From positions 186,001 through 250,000 of the forward strand of contig CAWCRD010000001.1 in the NCBI GenBank assembly GCA_963797895.1: 64,000 bases of DNA, in the 5' to 3' direction. The DNA is from KBS-83 sp963797895. Its GTDB lineage: Bacteria > Acidobacteriota > Terriglobia > Terriglobales > Acidobacteriaceae. The notes below the pieces were generated by a model. The model did no database searches, had not been told where the DNA came from, and saw only the letters and a program-made list of their open reading frames with translations. The position numbers were made by a program, and so were the translations under genes. Below are positions 28,580-36,269 of this stretch, piece by piece (position 1 is the stretch's first letter; each line of letters opens with the position of its first letter).

Positions 28580-28702
28580 CAATCCCTCCTAGTGCACTTG
28601 GACGCCCAACCCGGGGCCGCACTCTAAAACATTGAAAATAAGCTGCTATGTATCAGTCGCATTTAGCCTCGGCTCCGCGATGGTTGTCCGATGATGTGCA
28701 GC

Positions 28703-28722
28703 GCTGTCCATTTCCGGACAGC
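28703..28722. promoter_or_regulatory. Inverted repeat in the leader region of the exporter operon
   Basis: GCTGTCC and GGACAGC are perfect 7-bp arms around ATTTCC. A second short hairpin (GCTGCT with AGCAGC) follows at 28721-28740. The repeat is 124 bp before the adaptor start and 134 bp before the divergent Phd-like gene, in a 276-bp stretch with no other gene. It may be a site for a regulator of either gene. No clear -35/-10 or -24/-12 promoter was seen beside it. Confidence 0.35.
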
Positions 28723-28855
28723 TGCTGCCCTGTTAGCAGCTTGGATACTACGACTAAGGATTTATTTCCGCGGCAGGCAACTTCAGAGACAATCACCCCG
28801 ACTGGCAGGTCTCCCTCACGATTACACCTACCAAAGACATGCTTTTGGAGCCAAC

Positions 28856-29071
28856 ATGCAAGCCATTTCCGCCACCGATACCCGGCTGAAGCTGACCACG
28901 CTTCTCAGCAAAGCCCAGCAGGAACCCGTTCTCATCCGCCACAATCAGCGTGATATGGCTGTCATGCTCTCAGCCGCCGAGTACCAGCGGCTCGCCAAGC
29001 GTCCGTCCACCTCTGCACGCGCCGCAAATATTGACCCCAACCTCGCAGCCCTGCTCGACGCCTGCGATTAA
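28856..29071 (+). CDS. Phd/YefM-like antitoxin-type protein, orphan
   Basis: 71 residues from ATG 28856 with TTGGAG just upstream; a longer frame starting near 28691 has no coding character. The N-terminus (MQAISATDTRLKLTTLLSKAQQEPVLIRHNQRDMAVMLSAAEYQRL) is the Phd/YefM DNA-binding fold: a short strand, a helix, then the PVLI-x-RH-x4-AV hairpin and S-x-x-E/D-Y. The C-terminal part is short and acidic. No toxin gene follows; the next feature is a terminator. It is either a solitary repressor or a remnant of a toxin-antitoxin pair. Confidence 0.75.
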   Translation: MQAISATDTRLKLTTLLSKAQQEPVLIRHNQRDMAVMLSAAEYQRLAKRPSTSARAANIDPNLAALLDACD

Positions 29072-29090
29072 GAGTCCCTCCCCACGAACA

Positions 29091-29122
29091 CGAAGGCCGG
29101 AGCATCGATGCTCCGGCCTTCG
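29091..29122. terminator. Perfect 32-nt palindromic hairpin (bidirectional terminator)
   Basis: Positions 29091-29106 and 29107-29122 are perfect reverse complements (CGAAGGCCGGAGCATC and its mate). The hairpin is GC-rich, lies 20 bp after the Phd-like gene and 22 bp after the end of the convergent pyruvate dehydrogenase gene, and so probably stops transcription from both sides. T-rich tails are weak on both strands. Confidence 0.7.
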
Positions 29123-29143
29123 CTATTCCCAGTGAAGAGAGAC

Positions 29144-31813
29144 TCAGGCCCGAGCGGGATCTTTGCACTCCGTATCGACTCCCAGCTCGGCAAACGCCTT
29201 CTCTGCTCTCGCTCCGTCGAACTTGCCCTCGCGCGCCAGGCGCGATAGCGTCGCTGCCGCAATCGCCTCTGCGCTCACCTCGAAGTGGCGCCGGAGATGT
29301 TCGCGGTTGTCGCTGCGCCCAAAGCCGTCCGTACCGAGGGAAAGCAGCCGCTCCCGCAGCCAGGGCGCAAGCTGGTCTGGCACTGCCTTCATAAAGTCGG
29401 TGGCGGCGACGATCGGCCCCGCCGCGTCGCCGAGCGCGGTAAGGATGTACGGCTGCTTCGCCGGCTGCGATGGATGCAGGCGGTTCCAGCGCTCGATGGC
29501 CAGAGCATCGCGCCGCAGTTCGTTGTAGCTGGTTACGCTCCACACGTCGGCGGCAACGTCGTATTTCTCCGCCAGAATCTGCTGCGCGCGCAGCGCTTCG
29601 TTCAGGATCGGGCCGCTGCCGAACAGCTGCGTGACGGCGGTTCCCTTCGACGCCGGACGCAGACGGTAGATGCCGCGCAGGATGCCTTCCTCGACGCCCT
29701 TCGGCATCTCCGGCATGGCGTAATCCTCGTTGTACATGGTGAGGTAGTAGAAGAGGTCTTCGCCCTTCTCGTACATGCGGCGCAGTCCATCCTGGATGAT
29801 GGTGGCGAGCTCGTAAACGTATGCGGGATCGTACGTGGCGCAGGTCGGCACCGTCGAGGCGAGCACGATGGAATGCCCGTCCTGGTGCTGCAGTCCCTCA
29901 CCCAGCATGGTCGTGCGCCCGGCAGTACCGCCCATCAGGAAGCCCTTGCCGCGCGAGTCCGCAAACGCCCAGGCCATGTCGCCCACACGCTGGAACCCGA
30001 ACATCGAGTAGTACATGTAGAACGGAATCATCGGCAGCCGATAGTTGGTGTAGGCCGTGCCCGCCGCGGTGAACGAAGCCATCGAGCCGGCCTCGGTAAT
30101 TCCCTCTTCCAGAATCTGCCCATCCGGCTCTTCGCGGTAATAGAGCAGCATGTCCACATCGTGCGGTTTGTACTTTTGGCCTTCGCTTGCGTAGATGCCC
30201 ACCTGCCGGATGGCCGATTCCAGACCGAAGGTCCGGCCTTCGTCCGGAACGATCGGCACAATGAACTTCCCGAATGCCGGGTCCTTCATAAGGTGGCGCA
30301 GGATGCTGACGAAGCCCATTGTGGTCGAGACAGCGCGGCCCTTGGAGCCCGCGGTCCACTCCGCGAACGTATCCAGTGCCGGCGCCTTGAAGTCCAGCTT
30401 CGGCACTTCGCGCTTTGGCATAAAGCCGCCCAGCGTCTCGCGACGCTCCAGCATGTAGGCGATCTCGGGCGCGTCCTTTGCAGGGCGATATGGCAGCCCG
30501 TTCTTGGCCGTCTCGTCCGACACCGGGATGTTGAAGCGCTTTACGAACTTTTCCAGCTCATTATCCTGGAGCTTCTTTTCCTGATGGCTGGCGTTGCGCG
30601 CCTGCGTGCTGCCCAGACCGTAGCCCTTCACCGTTTTGGCCAGGATCACGGTCGGACCGCCCTTGTGCTCGGTCGCGCGCTTGTAGGCGTTGTAGATCTT
30701 CAGCCGGTCGTGGCCGCCGCGATGCAGGTGCGCGATTTCGTCATCGCTCATATCCCGGACCAGTTCCAGGAGCTCCGGATATTTCCCGAAGAATTCCTGC
30801 CGTGTGTACGCGCCGCCCTTGGCTTTGAAAGCTTGGTAGTCGCCGTCTACACACTCTTCCATGCGCTTCAGCAGCAGACCGGTGTGGTCGCGCTCAAAGA
30901 GCTTGTCCCAATCCGCGCCCCAGATCACTTTCATGACGTTCCAGCCGGCGCCGCGGAACATCCCTTCCAGCTCGTCGATAATCCGCTTGTTGCCGCGCAC
31001 CGGCCCATCCAGCCGTTGCAGGTTGCAGTTCACGACGAAGATCATGTTGTCCAGCTTCTCGCGCGTCGCCATCGAGATCGCGCCCAGCGTATCGACCTCG
31101 TCCGTCTCGCCGTCGCCCACAAACGCCCACACCTTGCGATCGGTCTTCTCGATCAGGCCGCGATCCTCGAGATACCGCATGAAGCGCGCCTGGTACAGCG
31201 CGTTCAACGGGCCGATGCCCATCGACACTGTCGGAAAGCGCCAGAAGTCCGGCATCAGCCACGGATGCGGGTAGGACGAGAGGCCCGGCTTGTCGCGCAA
31301 TTCGTGCCGGAAGTTCAGCACCCGCTCCTCGTCGAGGCGGCCCTCGAGATACGCGCGCGCATAAACGCCCGGCGAGGCATGGCCCTGGAAGTAGACGAAA
31401 TCGCCCGGCTGGTCGCCGTAGCTGGCGTGAAAGAAATGATTGAAGCCGACTTCGAGCAACGTCGCCAGCGAGGAGTAAGTTGCGATGTGGCCGCCAATGC
31501 CCGCATCCTTCTTGTTCTGCCGGTGCACCATCGCCATCGCGTTCCATCGGATCAGGCTCTCGACCCGCCGCTCGAGATCCGGATTCCCGGGATACGGCAC
31601 CTCTTCATGCTTGGGAATGGTGTTCAGGTAGGGAGTGATCAGCTCGCCTGTCGTATTGATGCCGGCCTCGCGCGCCCGGCGGCGAAGCGCGGTCAGGAGC
31701 TCAGCGCTATGCTCGGCGCCCTCGGCGACCACAACCTCGTCAAAGGCCTCGATCCACTCGGCCACTTCTGCAGAAAAGCTTGTCTGGACTGGCACTGCCT
31801 CTTTTGTGCTCAT
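29144..31813 (-). CDS. aceE: Pyruvate dehydrogenase E1 component (homodimeric)
   Basis: 889 residues, close to the 887 of E. coli AceE and colinear with it: N-terminal ELLTALRRRAREAG and PYLNTIP, thiamine-diphosphate motif GDGETDE (233-239) ending in NCN (262-264), and the middle domain with VPDEGRTFGLE and EEGITEAGSMASFTAAGTAY. It oxidatively decarboxylates pyruvate and passes the acetyl group to the E2 lipoyl arm. No aceF or lpd gene lies nearby, so the complex is encoded at more than one locus. It appears monocistronic with its own terminator (29091-29122). Confidence 0.96.
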   Translation of the reverse strand: MSTKEAVPVQTSFSAEVAEWIEAFDEVVVAEGAEHSAELLTALRRRAREAGINTTGELITPYLNTIPKHEEVPYPGNPDLERRVESLIRWNAMAMVHRQNKKDAGIGGHIATYSSLATLLEVGFNHFFHASYGDQPGDFVYFQGHASPGVYARAYLEGRLDEERVLNFRHELRDKPGLSSYPHPWLMPDFWRFPTVSMGIGPLNALYQARFMRYLEDRGLIEKTDRKVWAFVGDGETDEVDTLGAISMATREKLDNMIFVVNCNLQRLDGPVRGNKRIIDELEGMFRGAGWNVMKVIWGADWDKLFERDHTGLLLKRMEECVDGDYQAFKAKGGAYTRQEFFGKYPELLELVRDMSDDEIAHLHRGGHDRLKIYNAYKRATEHKGGPTVILAKTVKGYGLGSTQARNASHQEKKLQDNELEKFVKRFNIPVSDETAKNGLPYRPAKDAPEIAYMLERRETLGGFMPKREVPKLDFKAPALDTFAEWTAGSKGRAVSTTMGFVSILRHLMKDPAFGKFIVPIVPDEGRTFGLESAIRQVGIYASEGQKYKPHDVDMLLYYREEPDGQILEEGITEAGSMASFTAAGTAYTNYRLPMIPFYMYYSMFGFQRVGDMAWAFADSRGKGFLMGGTAGRTTMLGEGLQHQDGHSIVLASTVPTCATYDPAYVYELATIIQDGLRRMYEKGEDLFYYLTMYNEDYAMPEMPKGVEEGILRGIYRLRPASKGTAVTQLFGSGPILNEALRAQQILAEKYDVAADVWSVTSYNELRRDALAIERWNRLHPSQPAKQPYILTALGDAAGPIVAATDFMKAVPDQLAPWLRERLLSLGTDGFGRSDNREHLRRHFEVSAEAIAAATLSRLAREGKFDGARAEKAFAELGVDTECKDPARA

Positions 31814-31931
31814 CGGTCGGGATCACTCACCTGTCGGAATTGGGTCTTGCCGTGGCATGCGCGGGAGGGCATGGGCCACTGTTCAGTATAACGTTGGTCC
31901 AGCGGCCCGCGACGCTGGCGGGAACTCTCTT

Positions 31932-32309
31932 CTATAGGAACTCGCAGCCCGGGACATCCCCAAGCCTCTCGAAAACGGGCAGTCCCAACTGTCTCGCGAG
32001 ACGAACATCGTCATCCGCACCCTTGGACGCACCTGGAAGACGCAGCACGGCGTCACAGCGGTTCAGAAGCCGGCGCGCAATCGGGTAGAGAATCTCCTCG
32101 TAGATCGCATCGCCCGGCCGCTTCGAACCCGCCTCACGCAACAAGGGCAGCGCAATCCACTCCCCGATCAGGGGCACATGGCCAGCGCGAAAAAGCGGAA
32201 GCGCCACCGACTCAAGCGCGTGCAGATTTTTCTCCATGAGTACCGGGTCATCTCCCGTTCCGGACCGGTATGGCCCGGCGATGAGGATGATGAGCGATTC
32301 AGCCGGCAT
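31932..32309 (-). CDS. DUF4406/nucleoside 2-deoxyribosyltransferase-like protein
   Basis: 125 residues from ATG 32309, eleven bases inside the end of the upstream NudK-like gene, so the pair is coupled. The start LIILIAGPYRSG and the later DAVLRLPGASKGADDDVRLARQLGLPVF resemble the nucleoside deoxyribosyltransferase-like fold: a phosphate-binding AGP turn, then the LPG-x-S-x-G-A segment with acidic residues. An upstream extension in the same frame is an antisense shadow of the NUDIX gene. Coupling with a nucleotide-sugar pyrophosphatase suggests nucleotide salvage or housecleaning. The activity is unproven. Confidence 0.7.
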   Translation of the reverse strand: MPAESLIILIAGPYRSGTGDDPVLMEKNLHALESVALPLFRAGHVPLIGEWIALPLLREAGSKRPGDAIYEEILYPIARRLLNRCDAVLRLPGASKGADDDVRLARQLGLPVFERLGDVPGCEFL

Positions 32310-32934
32310 ACGCGAATTCCTTTCCCGTCGGCGATGCAAAGACGGAAAGAAAGGCGTGCTGCAACAGCATGATCGTCTTTCCATCCACGATCTCGCCGCA
32401 CGCAATCGCTCGCATGGCATCGTCGATGGAGAGTTCCAGGATGTCGATGTCCTCGCCTTCGGCGCGATTCCCTCCACCCGACGCCGTTTTGCTGGACGCG
32501 TCGTAAGCAGCTACGAAAAAATGCAGCTTCTCCGTAACAGAGCCGGGACTCATGAAGGCTTCAAAGACCTTGCGCACGTTCTGGACGCGGTATCCCGTCT
32601 CTTCCTCGACCTCCGCCCGGATGCGCTCTTCCGGCCCTGCGCCGTCCAGCAGTCCGGCAGCCGCCTCGATCAATAAACCTGCGTGGCCGTTGACGAATGC
32701 CGGGAAGCGAAACTGCCGCGTCAGAATAACCGTCCGGCGCTCCTGGCAGTAGAGCAGAAGGGCCGCGCCGTTTCCCCGGTCATACGTCTCCCGGCTCTGC
32801 TGCTGCCACGTTCCATCTCTGCGAAGGAAGTCGAAGGTGGTCTTCTTCAGCACATACCAGTCGTCGGAAAGCGTCTGAACGTGCTTGATGCGAACGCGCT
32901 CACTCGTTGGCAGGTCTTGCACGGAGGTCGTCAT
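32299..32934 (-). CDS. nudK: NudK-like GDP-mannose/ADP-ribose pyrophosphatase
   Basis: 211 residues. Its pattern follows E. coli NudK closely: TFDFLRRDGTWQQQSRETYDRGNGAALLLY, VILTRQFRFPAFVNG, then IEAAAGLLDG and EVEEETGYRV (Nudix core), and FEAFMSPGSVTEKLHFFVAAY. This subfamily hydrolyses GDP-mannose or ADP-ribose type nucleotide sugars with Mg. The glutamates of EVEEETGY that bind metal are present. It is divergent from the DeoR-type regulator, with 55 bp between starts that carry three direct repeats, so that regulator may control it. Confidence is high in the family and moderate in the substrate. Confidence 0.82.
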   Translation of the reverse strand: MTTSVQDLPTSERVRIKHVQTLSDDWYVLKKTTFDFLRRDGTWQQQSRETYDRGNGAALLLYCQERRTVILTRQFRFPAFVNGHAGLLIEAAAGLLDGAGPEERIRAEVEEETGYRVQNVRKVFEAFMSPGSVTEKLHFFVAAYDASSKTASGGGNRAEGEDIDILELSIDDAMRAIACGEIVDGKTIMLLQHAFLSVFASPTGKEFAYAG

Positions 32935-32947
32935 GTCCGGAATCCTA

Positions 32948-32984
32948 TCGTGCAGTTTCGTGCAATTTCAAGTATTATCGTGCA
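32948..32984. promoter_or_regulatory. Three phased direct repeats (TCGTGCA) between nudK and the DeoR-type gene
   Basis: TCGTGCA occurs at 32948-32954, 32958-32964 and 32978-32984, exactly 10 and then 20 bp apart, so all copies face the same side of the helix. They fill the 55-bp space between two divergent starts. DeoR-family repressors often bind direct repeats near their own promoters, so this is a likely shared operator. A TATTAT sequence at 32973-32978 could be a -10 box for the plus-strand gene. Confidence 0.6.
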
Positions 32985-32989
32985 AAGCC

Positions 32990-33745
32990 ATGCTGACAAA
33001 ACAACGCAAGCAGGCGATCCTCGCCCTGCTCAAACAAAAAGGCCAGGTGGTCGCCAAGGACATCAGCCAGTCCATGGATGTCTCTGAAGACACGATCCGC
33101 CGCGATCTTCGAGAGCTCGCGCAGGCGGGGCTTCTCCAGCGGGTACATGGCGGAGCGCTGCCCTCATCGCCCGCGATGGCGGATTTTGCCGGCCGCGAAT
33201 CCATCGCACCGGAGGGTAAAGTGGCCATCGGCCGCGCCGCGGCGCGCATGATCCGTCGCGGGCAAGTCGTCATCCTGGACGGCGGCACCACCGCGAGGCA
33301 GATAGCGCGCCACATCCCTCGTGAGCTCAAGGCAACCATCGTCACCCATAGTCCAACCATTGCTCTTGAGCTACTGCACCACCCCGAAATCGAGGTCATC
33401 CTGATTGGTGGACGTCTCTTCAAGCACTCCGTTGTCGCGGTGGGCGCGATTGCGGTCGAAGCGATTGCAAAGCTTCACGCCGATACGTATTTCATGGGAG
33501 TGACCGGCATCCATCCCAAGACCGGCCTCACCACGGGAGATTTCGAGGAGGCAGCCGTCAAGCGCGCACTGAGCCAGGCAGCAGCCGACACCTTTGTGCT
33601 GGCGTCCTCAGAAAAGCTCAACGCCGCGTCTCCTTACTCGATCGTGCCCCTCGATGCGATCAGCGGCATCATTACCGAACGAAGCGCGAGTTCTCAATCG
33701 CTTCGCGCTTTTGAGAAGCTGAAGGTCCCCATCACGCGAGCGTAG
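32990..33745 (+). CDS. DeoR-family transcriptional regulator
   Basis: 251 residues from ATG 32990; the longer frame from 32885 would run back through the repeats into nudK. The N-terminal winged helix (about 5-55) has ILALLKQKGQVVAKDISQSMDVSEDTIRRDLRELAQAG, the DeoR signature. The C-terminal effector domain has DGGTTARQIARHI, IGGRLF and the KxG-like FMGVTGIHPKTGLTT segment, typical of sugar-phosphate-binding DeoRC domains. Effector unknown. It probably represses itself and the divergent nudK/DUF4406 pair through the TCGTGCA repeats. Its 3' end overlaps the convergent TPR regulator by 14 bp. Confidence 0.88.
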   Translation: MLTKQRKQAILALLKQKGQVVAKDISQSMDVSEDTIRRDLRELAQAGLLQRVHGGALPSSPAMADFAGRESIAPEGKVAIGRAAARMIRRGQVVILDGGTTARQIARHIPRELKATIVTHSPTIALELLHHPEIEVILIGGRLFKHSVVAVGAIAVEAIAKLHADTYFMGVTGIHPKTGLTTGDFEEAAVKRALSQAAADTFVLASSEKLNAASPYSIVPLDAISGIITERSASSQSLRAFEKLKVPITRA

Positions 33746-35027
33746 CCAGAGTTGATCGCGCCGTGGCCACCTGGCTTTTCGCAGTGTTCAGGAGCCATTC
33801 GAACTCCGGATGCGCGCGAACGCCTCCCAGCCATGCGTCGGAACCCAGCGTTGCAGGCGCGCAAATGAATCCGGACTGCACAGCAAGCTTCAGCACCGCC
33901 ATCGCCGAATCCACCATCCCCATCTCGGAATAATGACGCGCAAAGTAGATCAGGATCTCTGGTTCTCGGGTCGCATCGGCTGCCTTCATGAGCCCGGCGG
34001 CCTCATCGAACCGGCCTTCGAGCAGCGCCAGCAGAGAGCTCATGAGTGCCGTCATCAACTGAGACAACGACATTCTCTCCAGCCGCTCTCGCAACAGCGT
34101 GATCGCCCGCTGCCGATCGCCGAGGGCGGCCCAGGCCGCCGCATCCAGATAGTATGCCGCCCGCCCGCTATAGCTCTCGATGGCAGCGCCGTATTCTCCG
34201 GCGAGAAATAATGTGTGCGCCACGCTGGTGACAATCGCCGGATCAAGCGTGACCGCTTGTCTATGTGCCTCAAGCGATTCCTCCAGCAGCCCACGGAAAC
34301 GGAATACCTGCACCAGTCCGCTGAACGATTCCGGCTCTCCAGGATGTCGCGCCAGCCGTTTAAGCAGCCGCACCATCGCCTCGTCCGCATGTCCTTCGTC
34401 AGTCTGCACAAAGGTATAGAACTGGTGAGCGGACGCCAGGTCCGGATCGAGCGCGAACGCGCGCCGGAATGCCGCATCAGCCAGCTCCGGATTGGCCGAT
34501 GCGCTGTCGCTGAACTTGCCCAGAAACCAGCAGCACCGGCCAAGCCATGCCCACGCAGGCGCAAACTCCGGATCATCCGCAAGACAGGTCCAGTACAGCT
34601 CCCGCGCAAGCGACATCGACTCTACGGAGCGCTGCACCGTCAGCTCTTTCGCGCGTGCAAACTTCTCGTATGTTGTCCTTGCCACGCCGGGTTCGCCGGC
34701 AACCGGCAGCGCAAATCGATATCCATGTTTCGATACGGTGCGGATCGCCTCTCTCCCGACGATTTTCCTCAGGCTGACGATGGTGTTTGTCAGGTTCGCT
34801 TCACTCACGTGGACCGACGGCCATAGAGTCTGGATCAGCTCCTGCTTGCTCACCAGATGCTCCGCTCTCCGCACCAGGCAAAGCAGGGCGTCAAATGCCT
34901 TCGGCTGCAGCGAAACCGGACTGCTGGCCTTGGTCAGCATGCGTTCCCCTGGGGAAAGCTCAAAATCCCCAAAGCGGTACGCTGTCTCGACAGAGCTTGG
35001 ATTTTTCTTTGAAAAACCGTGTGCCAT
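33732..35027 (-). CDS. Winged-helix (Trans_reg_C) regulator with TPR-like C-terminus
   Basis: 431 residues from ATG 35027; the frame is open up to 35300 but that part is antisense to the next gene. Residues 10-110 form an OmpR/CadC-type winged helix: YRFGDFELSPGERML, LQPKAFDALLCLVRRAEHLVSKQELIQTLWP, then VSEANLTNTIVSLRKIVG and a HGYRF wing. The rest is helical repeats (DPEFAPAWAWLGR, DPDLASAHQFYTF, HADEAMVRLLKRLARHPGEPES). Proteins of this plan are frequent in acidobacteria. No transmembrane helix is seen, unlike CadC. It is divergent from the secreted protein at 35070 with 42 bp between starts, a natural target. Confidence 0.85.
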   Translation of the reverse strand: MAHGFSKKNPSSVETAYRFGDFELSPGERMLTKASSPVSLQPKAFDALLCLVRRAEHLVSKQELIQTLWPSVHVSEANLTNTIVSLRKIVGREAIRTVSKHGYRFALPVAGEPGVARTTYEKFARAKELTVQRSVESMSLARELYWTCLADDPEFAPAWAWLGRCCWFLGKFSDSASANPELADAAFRRAFALDPDLASAHQFYTFVQTDEGHADEAMVRLLKRLARHPGEPESFSGLVQVFRFRGLLEESLEAHRQAVTLDPAIVTSVAHTLFLAGEYGAAIESYSGRAAYYLDAAAWAALGDRQRAITLLRERLERMSLSQLMTALMSSLLALLEGRFDEAAGLMKAADATREPEILIYFARHYSEMGMVDSAMAVLKLAVQSGFICAPATLGSDAWLGGVRAHPEFEWLLNTAKSQVATARSTLATLA

Positions 35028-35069
35028 ATGTGCAGAGCTCTGCGTCGAAACCAGCCTACACTCTCCCCC

Positions 35070-36227
35070 ATGAGAGAGCACAACGCAGCCGCACTCGGCC
35101 TTCCGCGATCCGCCACGCAATCTAGAAACAGAGCGCGTCTCAACCAGCTCGGATTCATGTGTGTCGCCCTTCTGCTCTACGGGGCTGTCTTGCACCCTGC
35201 GCGCGCGGTGCCCGCGTCGCCAACAGCGCCACAGGAATCCGCTGCCGCACGCGACGGACAGCACGATTTCGATTTCAATCTCGGCACCTGGAAGACGCAC
35301 ATCCGGCGCGTCCTGGACCCTTTGTCGGGATCAACGAACTCTATCGAGCTCAACGGAACGGTGATCATCCGGCCGGTTTGGGGTGGCCGCGCTCAGCTGG
35401 AAGAGATTGAAGCTGACGGCCCGAAAGGCCATTGGGAAGGCCTGAGTCTCAGGCTCTATAACCCTCAGGCACATCAGTGGGGCCAATACTTCATCAACAG
35501 CAAGATCGCGACTCTCGGGCCTCCTCTGATCGGCTCATTCAAGAACGGACGCTGCGAGTTGTTCAGCTCCGACGACGACAACGGCCGATCGATCCTGGTG
35601 CGAGGCACATGGTCTGACATCACGCCGAACTCGCATCGTTACGGAGAGGATTACTCCGCCGACGGCGGCAAGACCTGGGCGCCGGCCTTTCAGGCAGAGC
35701 TGACTCGCGTATCCGATACGGCCGATGAAGCGGCGGTGCCGGGGATGGAAGCCGGCGGCGAAGGTCACGAATTCGACTTCGACTTCGGTACCTGGAAGAC
35801 GCACTCCACACGCCTGCTGCATCCGCTGACAGGATCGACAACCTGGGTCAACATGGACGGCGGCACCAACGTGACCAAAGTCTGGGGCGGCCGCGCGAAC
35901 CTGGCCGAGTACAAAGCAACCGGTCCGGCAGGCACGGTGGAACTCCTCGCTCTCCACTGGTACAACCCCAATTCGCATCAGTGGTACATCAACTTCGCCA
36001 CGCCCAAGGTCGGCACGCTCGGTATCCCCGGCATCGGCGAATTCAAGAATGGGCGCGCAGACTTCTACGACTACGAGCCCATTAACGGAAAATCGGTGCT
36101 GGTTCGCTTTTCCATCTGGGGTATCACTCCGGATACAGCCCAATCCGAGCAGGCATTCTCAGAGGACGGTGGAAAGACCTGGGAAGTGAACTGGATCAAT
36201 AAATACACGCGGGCGAACGCGGAATAA
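35070..36227 (+). CDS. Secreted protein with two DUF1579-like domains
   Basis: 385 residues from ATG 35070. A long charged N-terminus leads into a hydrophobic core (FMCVALLLYGAVLHPARA), a signal peptide or anchor. The mature part consists of two copies of one domain: copy one (about 63-210) starts GQHDFDFNLGTWKTH, copy two (about 230-383) starts GHEFDFDFGTWKTH. Both continue with DPLSGS or HPLTGS, VWGGRA, a LYNP or WYNP motif, G-x-F-KNGR and a final SEDGGKTW-type motif. This is the lipocalin-like DUF1579 pattern, tandemly duplicated. Function unknown. It is divergent from the TPR regulator. Confidence 0.75.
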   Translation: MREHNAAALGLPRSATQSRNRARLNQLGFMCVALLLYGAVLHPARAVPASPTAPQESAAARDGQHDFDFNLGTWKTHIRRVLDPLSGSTNSIELNGTVIIRPVWGGRAQLEEIEADGPKGHWEGLSLRLYNPQAHQWGQYFINSKIATLGPPLIGSFKNGRCELFSSDDDNGRSILVRGTWSDITPNSHRYGEDYSADGGKTWAPAFQAELTRVSDTADEAAVPGMEAGGEGHEFDFDFGTWKTHSTRLLHPLTGSTTWVNMDGGTNVTKVWGGRANLAEYKATGPAGTVELLALHWYNPNSHQWYINFATPKVGTLGIPGIGEFKNGRADFYDYEPINGKSVLVRFSIWGITPDTAQSEQAFSEDGGKTWEVNWINKYTRANAE

Positions 36228-36269
36228 AGACTTGCGGCTCCGCTTGTGAGCGGCTGGGCGTGCTTGCCT

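Noticed and set aside
28594..28608. TGG-N10-TGC-like pattern on the minus strand, resembling a sigma-54 -24/-12 promoter before the adaptor gene
   Set aside because: It would start transcription within a few bases of ATG 28579 and remove the ribosome site, and most of the -24 box does not match.
29285..31891. 868-codon open frame antisense to aceE
   Set aside because: A shadow of the high-G+C codon pattern of aceE, which is full length and strongly conserved on the other strand.
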